Source: Syncephalis plumigaleata
Lineage: Eukaryota; Zoopagomycota; Zoopagomycetes; Zoopagales; Piptocephalidaceae
NCBI GenBank assembly: GCA_025201365.1
Contig: JAIXMF010000138.1
Span: 1 to 32,226, forward strand
Length of the DNA stretch: 32,226 bases
Direction of reading: 5' to 3'
In this document: piece by piece, positions 28,730 to 32,226 of the stretch
Numbering within the stretch: the first letter of the stretch is position 1
Layout of the letters: every line of letters begins with the position of its first letter
Made by a program: the position numbers and the translations under genes
Notes under the pieces: generated by a model
Told to the model about the DNA's origin: nothing
Databases searched by the model: none
Seen by the model: the letters and a program-made list of their open reading frames with translations, nothing else

Positions 28730-29974
28730 ATGCGGATAACTTTACACTCTACATTGACTATTAGCATTTGTGCTCTAGCACTATTATCCCAGCTACCGAG
28801 CGTTCATTCGAGTTTTGGTGTTTTCGAAGATAATGGCAAGCTATTCATACGTAGTCTATCCAATGTCTGCTAACTTGTTTATAGGTGACCATCCTATAGA
28901 CACCTATGCCCAGAGATACGTTATGGAACACCAGAAAAAGCTTGGATTATCGGATATACGCTGGGGTGGGGGAAGTACTGGAAGACTTAGGCTTGCTCGA
29001 GTAGATTGGAAAGGCCACGATGCATTTATGAAATGTGATACTACAACTATTGAAGTAGATGCATTCAGAGTAAGTACATCGATCTATTAATCCATTAGTC
29101 TTACTCACCATATGGCATAAAATAGGCATTGAAGGAAGCAAAGAGATTGACAGACCTCAACACACTAGGTCGACAAAATGTCATGGATCCATTGCTTCAA
29201 TTTGACTTTTATGAAGAGAATGGTGTGAGGTATTTCTGCCATCTTTACAGCTATATCGATGGTGTGCTTCTATCAAAATACTTTAAAGAACATAGCATCT
29301 CTGAAGCATATACTCTTACTGCCAGCATATTACCTGAGGTTATTAAAGGTAAGCATGATGATTATTTACATATAGCATGATTACTAATTGCTTTGTAGGC
29401 TTGATTTACCTTTACAATGCTGGTATTATTCATGGTGATATGTTCCCGAAAAGTAAGTAAGCATTACGATAATGAAATACGCTAACCATGGAATAAAGAT
29501 ATTATGGTACAGAAAGACTCGACTGGTATAGTTGGTGTAAAGATTATAGATTTTGATTTAGTAGAAGTATTTGAGAAGGAGCGAGGCTGGCAACCTATAC
29601 ACCCGCGTAACCGAGAGCACTCCTCATTGAATCCAAGTCAAAGATATGAGAGCTGTAACGTGCTTAGGAATGCAATACTTGAGTTTTTAGGAATATTTGT
29701 TAATCCCAACAAAACAAAGAATCCATTTAGTCCCGCTTATGTATTGACCGAACAAACTATACTAAGCTATTTTATGAGGCTTAAGCAATCTCAAACGTAT
29801 ATTAAGCCAGAGCAAGGTAATATTAAGGCAGCCATTCCTGCGGTAATTCACCTTACACAAGCGTATTACACAATGTGGCACGATAACTTCCCTTGCTCCT
29901 CTCCTATACTCGTATTAATGGAGAAACCACCGCGCATTGGTATACATAGTAGACCAACTAGTCTCTTACTTTAA
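28730..29974 (+). CDS. Protein-kinase-fold protein with predicted signal peptide
   Basis: Five exons (28730-28850, 28885-29069, 29126-29348, 29399-29452, 29499-29974) join in phase to 352 residues; introns are 34, 56, 50 and 46 nt. Residues 1-27 ('MRITLHSTLTISICALALLS' then 'QLPSVHS') look like a signal peptide. The kinase fold follows: glycine-rich loop 'GGGSTGRLRLAR' (68-79), Lys90 in 'AFMKC', the helix C Glu candidate 106 in 'ALKEAKRL', catalytic loop 'HGDMFPKN' (188-195) with Asp190 and Asn195, and 'DFD' (212-214) in place of DFG. These core residues suggest an active enzyme working in the secretory pathway, on the surface or outside the cell. It is not an obvious member of a named kinase family, and the C-lobe is short. 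If the first intron is retained, an ATG at 28833 reads straight into the same domain without the signal peptide. Confidence 0.72.
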
Positions 29975-29995
29975 TCGATACACTATTAGTATACG

Positions 29996-30041
29996 GTAAG
30001 TATCGAGCAATAACTGATTCATTCTACTAAAATACTAATAG
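29996..30041 (+). other. Intron-like segment just downstream of the kinase stop
   Basis: GTAAGT at the start, CTAA/CTAAT branch-like sites and a TAG end make a well-formed 46-nt intron 21 nt past the stop codon. AATAAA follows at 30150-30155. It is probably a 3'-UTR intron. The segment after it stays open for about 29 codons but cannot be joined in frame to the kinase. Confidence 0.4.
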
Positions 30042-30242
30042 GTCATTGAATCGATTAGCAATCATATAGACAATGAGAATGTGATGACACTCGCACAGCA
30101 TGACCATACAACTACTGCTATCGCTGTATGATCTAATGATTTCATCATCAATAAAACATATTCACTATTCCATTATTATGACAAGTTGTTAAATGTATTT
30201 CATTAGTAATTTGCTTACATTGTATATTACTTTAATTATTAA

Positions 30243-30889
30243 TTATAATCCTATGCTTTCAAGAAAAGCAATAGAACAGCGCGCTATTTGCTGAAAGTTA
30301 TTTTCAAATGCGTCATCACCGCCATCATACGGATCCGCAATGATTCGCTCACCGTTAGGATCATAGTCACCGAAAAGCTTAACTAATATACATACGTACA
30401 CGCACTATTAGATGGGCAACAGCAATCTATATCACTAACTTACTAATAGCTTGTGAGTCGGCTGGCTTCATATGCATTATGTTCTTTAAAATAGAGTCGT
30501 CCATACAAAGTATATAATCAAATTGTCCGAAATCATCAATGGTAATTTGTCGAGCCACATGCATCACCGGTACATTATGACGGCGGCAACAATCGACAGA
30601 GCGAGCGTCAGCCGATTTACCTATCTGTATTATGCTTCAGTATTAATTCTAGTACAAGTGCATGTACACGCTTGTTCTAGGCCTACATGTCGTGGCGAAG
30701 TACCCGCACTATCGATGGTGAACGAATCAGCAACTCCACGCTCATTGACGGTATGTACGAATACCGCTTTAGCCATTGGACTGCGACATATATTGCCTGC
30801 AATAACAGATATCTATCAGTCAATAAACACTATTTTGTAAAACAGCAGTTATGTAGAATACCAAGACAGACAAGTAGAACAGCATGCAT
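30243..30889 (-). CDS. LTP1: Low-molecular-weight protein tyrosine phosphatase
   Basis: Four exons (30862-30889, 30687-30796, 30444-30624, 30243-30382) join in phase to 152 residues, the usual size of the family; introns are 65, 62 and 61 nt. The P-loop 'CLGNICRS' (8-15), split by the first intron, holds nucleophile Cys8 and Arg14 of the CX5R motif. 'IDSAGTS' and 'HVARQIT' follow, as does 'FDYILCMDDSI', the conserved strand before the second Asp. 'FGDYDPNG' and 'ADPYDGG' supply the general acid Asp123 with the neighbouring Tyr. The protein is cytosolic and hydrolyses phosphotyrosine; yeast Ltp1 and human ACP1 are relatives. The final exon ends in 'FLESIGL'. The 28-nt first exon was chosen because the P-loop requires it. 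It is divergent from UPF3, with 217 nt between starts. Confidence 0.93.
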
Positions 30890-31106
30890 AGTGATATGGC
30901 CAAGTTAAAGAGGACGTAATGTGGATGAAATAGACTGCATCAATCTTGATGTGTTCATTTCTTTGTTAACATTTATATCACGTTCTCGTTAATTTGCCTA
31001 TATCACCCTTTACGATTGATTACTGACTAGTAGATCTTACTTTTACCTTCATACTTGCCCTTTGACTATACATTGAATCTTCCGATAAATAATATTACTA
31101 AAGAGT
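30890..31106. promoter_or_regulatory. Shared divergent promoter region of LTP1 and UPF3
   Basis: Only 217 nt separate the two start codons. It is AT-rich, with a T/C-rich stretch on the UPF3 strand (about 31037-31080). No clear TATA box or known factor site can be singled out. Confidence 0.35.
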
Positions 31107-32226
31107 ATGGCACGAGGCGGGTATCGCGGTCGTGGCGGTAGAGGTCGTGGAGGAGCAGGAGGTAGACGTACACCTACTTCTCATGAGAGAGTGGCAGACA
31201 AGACAGAGCTATCTCAAGGCTCATCTACTGGTAGTAAAAACGGTGCAACCACAGTAGTCGCAAAAGTGGGCGACTCGTCACAGGGTATTGGCACTGCTAA
31301 GAAAGCCGCTGTAGTGAAGCAAGACACAGCGACTAGTAATGCTGCCGGCGCTCCAGCCAAATCGTCAAGTGAACTGAAAAAGAAGAAAAGTTCCAAGAAG
31401 CCGAAAAAGAAGGCGACCGCCACAGAGCTAAACGAGGGAGGTGCGCCCGCTAAATCATCCAGTAAGAGGACGGCGAAAGCAAAGAAGAAGCCTCTTACAC
31501 CGGAGGAGGAGGCGACACAGCGTAGACGTGAGGAGAAACGAGAGCGTGAACGGGAGCGACGTCGACAACGAGCGGCACGTCGAGCGAAGGAGCGACAAGA
31601 ATCGGAAGTGGCCGAGATGGCTCGACGTACTAAAGTGGTTGTGCGTCGTCTACCGCCTACACTTCCGGAGACTATATTCTATCAGGCAGCTAGCGAATGG
31701 TTACCAGAAGATGCCGTGGAATGGAAGATGTACTATCCGGGCAAGATTGCCACAAGGTAATTAAATGTAACGCGTCAATGTCGTGTACCGCTAACTAGTT
31801 GAACGATTCTAGTCGAGCAAAGGAAAATCAATATTCACGCGCGTATATCTGCTTCCATACCATAGAACAGATGGCAGCATTTCATAAAGGATTTGATGGT
31901 CATTTATTTATCGATTCTAAAGGTAGTTATTGCATTCCAGTTGTAATATAATAATAGGCATAAAGGTATTAATAGTAATAAAACAACATAGGCGAGGAAA
32001 GCTATGCGATAGTGGAGTATGCGCCGTATCAGAAAATACCCCGAGAACGTAGCAAGGTTGACCATCATCAAGGCACTATTGACAAAGGTAGGTGGTTAAT
32101 ATCGACTTTTAGTCATGATTTGTCTAATGCCCACGTAAACTAGATCCAGATTACATAGCATTTGTCAAACGACTGGAAGAGATCAAAGAGAATGGCGATG
32201 TGGATGATACAGCATTGTCGATGAAG
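31107..32226 (+). CDS. UPF3: UPF3 (nonsense-mediated decay factor), 5' part, cut by the window end
   Basis: Four exon pieces (31107-31756, 31813-31922, 31992-32087, 32144-32226 and beyond) join in phase; introns are 56, 69 and 56 nt. The Smg4/UPF3 RNP-type domain begins near residue 174 with 'TKVVVRRLPPTLPETIF'. It continues through 'YICFHTIEQMAAF', 'EESYAIVEYAPYQKIP' and 'PDYIAFVKRLEE', which matches the order of the family. UPF3 bridges UPF2 and exon-junction or termination complexes in nonsense-mediated mRNA decay and shuttles through the nucleus. The N-terminal extension is unusual: an RGG box (residues 2-21), then a Lys/Arg/Glu-rich region with a duplicated 'GAPAKSSS' (81-88, 112-119). 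The C-terminal EJC-binding part lies outside the window. Confidence 0.88.

Noticed and set aside
28537-28764. 75-codon plus-strand frame before the kinase
   Set aside because: No features. It overlaps the kinase signal exon in another frame and lies where a promoter is needed.
1-32226. Transposons, CRISPR arrays, viral insertions or a biosynthetic cluster
   Set aside because: No transposase, integrase, reverse transcriptase, terminal repeats, spacer arrays, viral proteins or synthase genes were seen. The genes are ordinary housekeeping and surface genes.

Overview
The window is nuclear DNA of a eukaryote, most likely an early-diverging (non-Dikarya) fungus. Seventeen protein-coding genes were modelled or partly modelled. 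Most are split by many short GT-AG introns, usually 46-103 nt, often with a CTAAC or CTAAT branch point 10-30 nt before the acceptor. Intergenic DNA is AT-rich with many simple repeats. Several proteins are fungal in style: Ymr1-type myotubularin, Spp1, Rcf1, fungal GT8 and a fungal zinc-ribbon protein. STK19, KDM8/JMJD5, a stand-alone tubulin-tyrosine-ligase-like protein and UPF3 side by side point away from yeasts. The exact lineage cannot be fixed from the sequence alone.

Layout, left to right: 3' end of a carboxypeptidase Q-like M28 peptidase (+, 1-459); STK19 (-, 668-1904); TTL-like protein (-, 2237-3502); two-ribbon zinc protein (+, 3960-4552); about 2 kb of non-coding, pyrimidine-rich DNA; intron-bearing tRNA-Ile(UAU) (6617-6713); a possible 73-residue gene (6971-7268); myotubularin phosphatase (+, 7643-10466); intronless GT8 glycosyltransferase (+, 11167-12105); MFS sugar transporter (-, 12433-14106); about 2.1 kb without a gene; eight-exon SDR/epimerase-like protein (-, 16237-17878); tRNA-Arg(UCG) (-, 18939-19011) beside a tRNA-like structured remnant.

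The second half is gene-dense: SNF7/VPS32 (+, 19928-20837), SPP1/CXXC1 (-, 21011-22279), RCF1 (-, 22359-22734), MED11 (-, 22974-23502), U1A/U2B'' (+, 23891-24934), a predicted GPI-anchored surface protein (-, 25155-26033), KDM8/JMJD5 (+, 26336-27958), a protein kinase with a predicted signal peptide (+, 28730-29974), low-molecular-weight tyrosine phosphatase (-, 30243-30889) and the 5' part of UPF3 (+, 31107 to the window end).

The genes do not form one pathway or cluster. It is an ordinary compact chromosomal region whose members serve chromatin and transcription (SPP1, MED11, KDM8), RNA processing and decay (U1A/U2B'', UPF3), membrane traffic and phosphoinositides (SNF7, myotubularin), mitochondria (RCF1), and surface or secretion. 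The most unusual items are the signal-peptide kinase, whose 34-nt intron appears to decide whether the signal peptide is present; an apparent 22-nt intron in RCF1; a tRNA-like double-hairpin element; and a pyrimidine-rich gene desert. Exon boundaries were placed by hand from splice signals, reading phase and family similarity. No database search was run.
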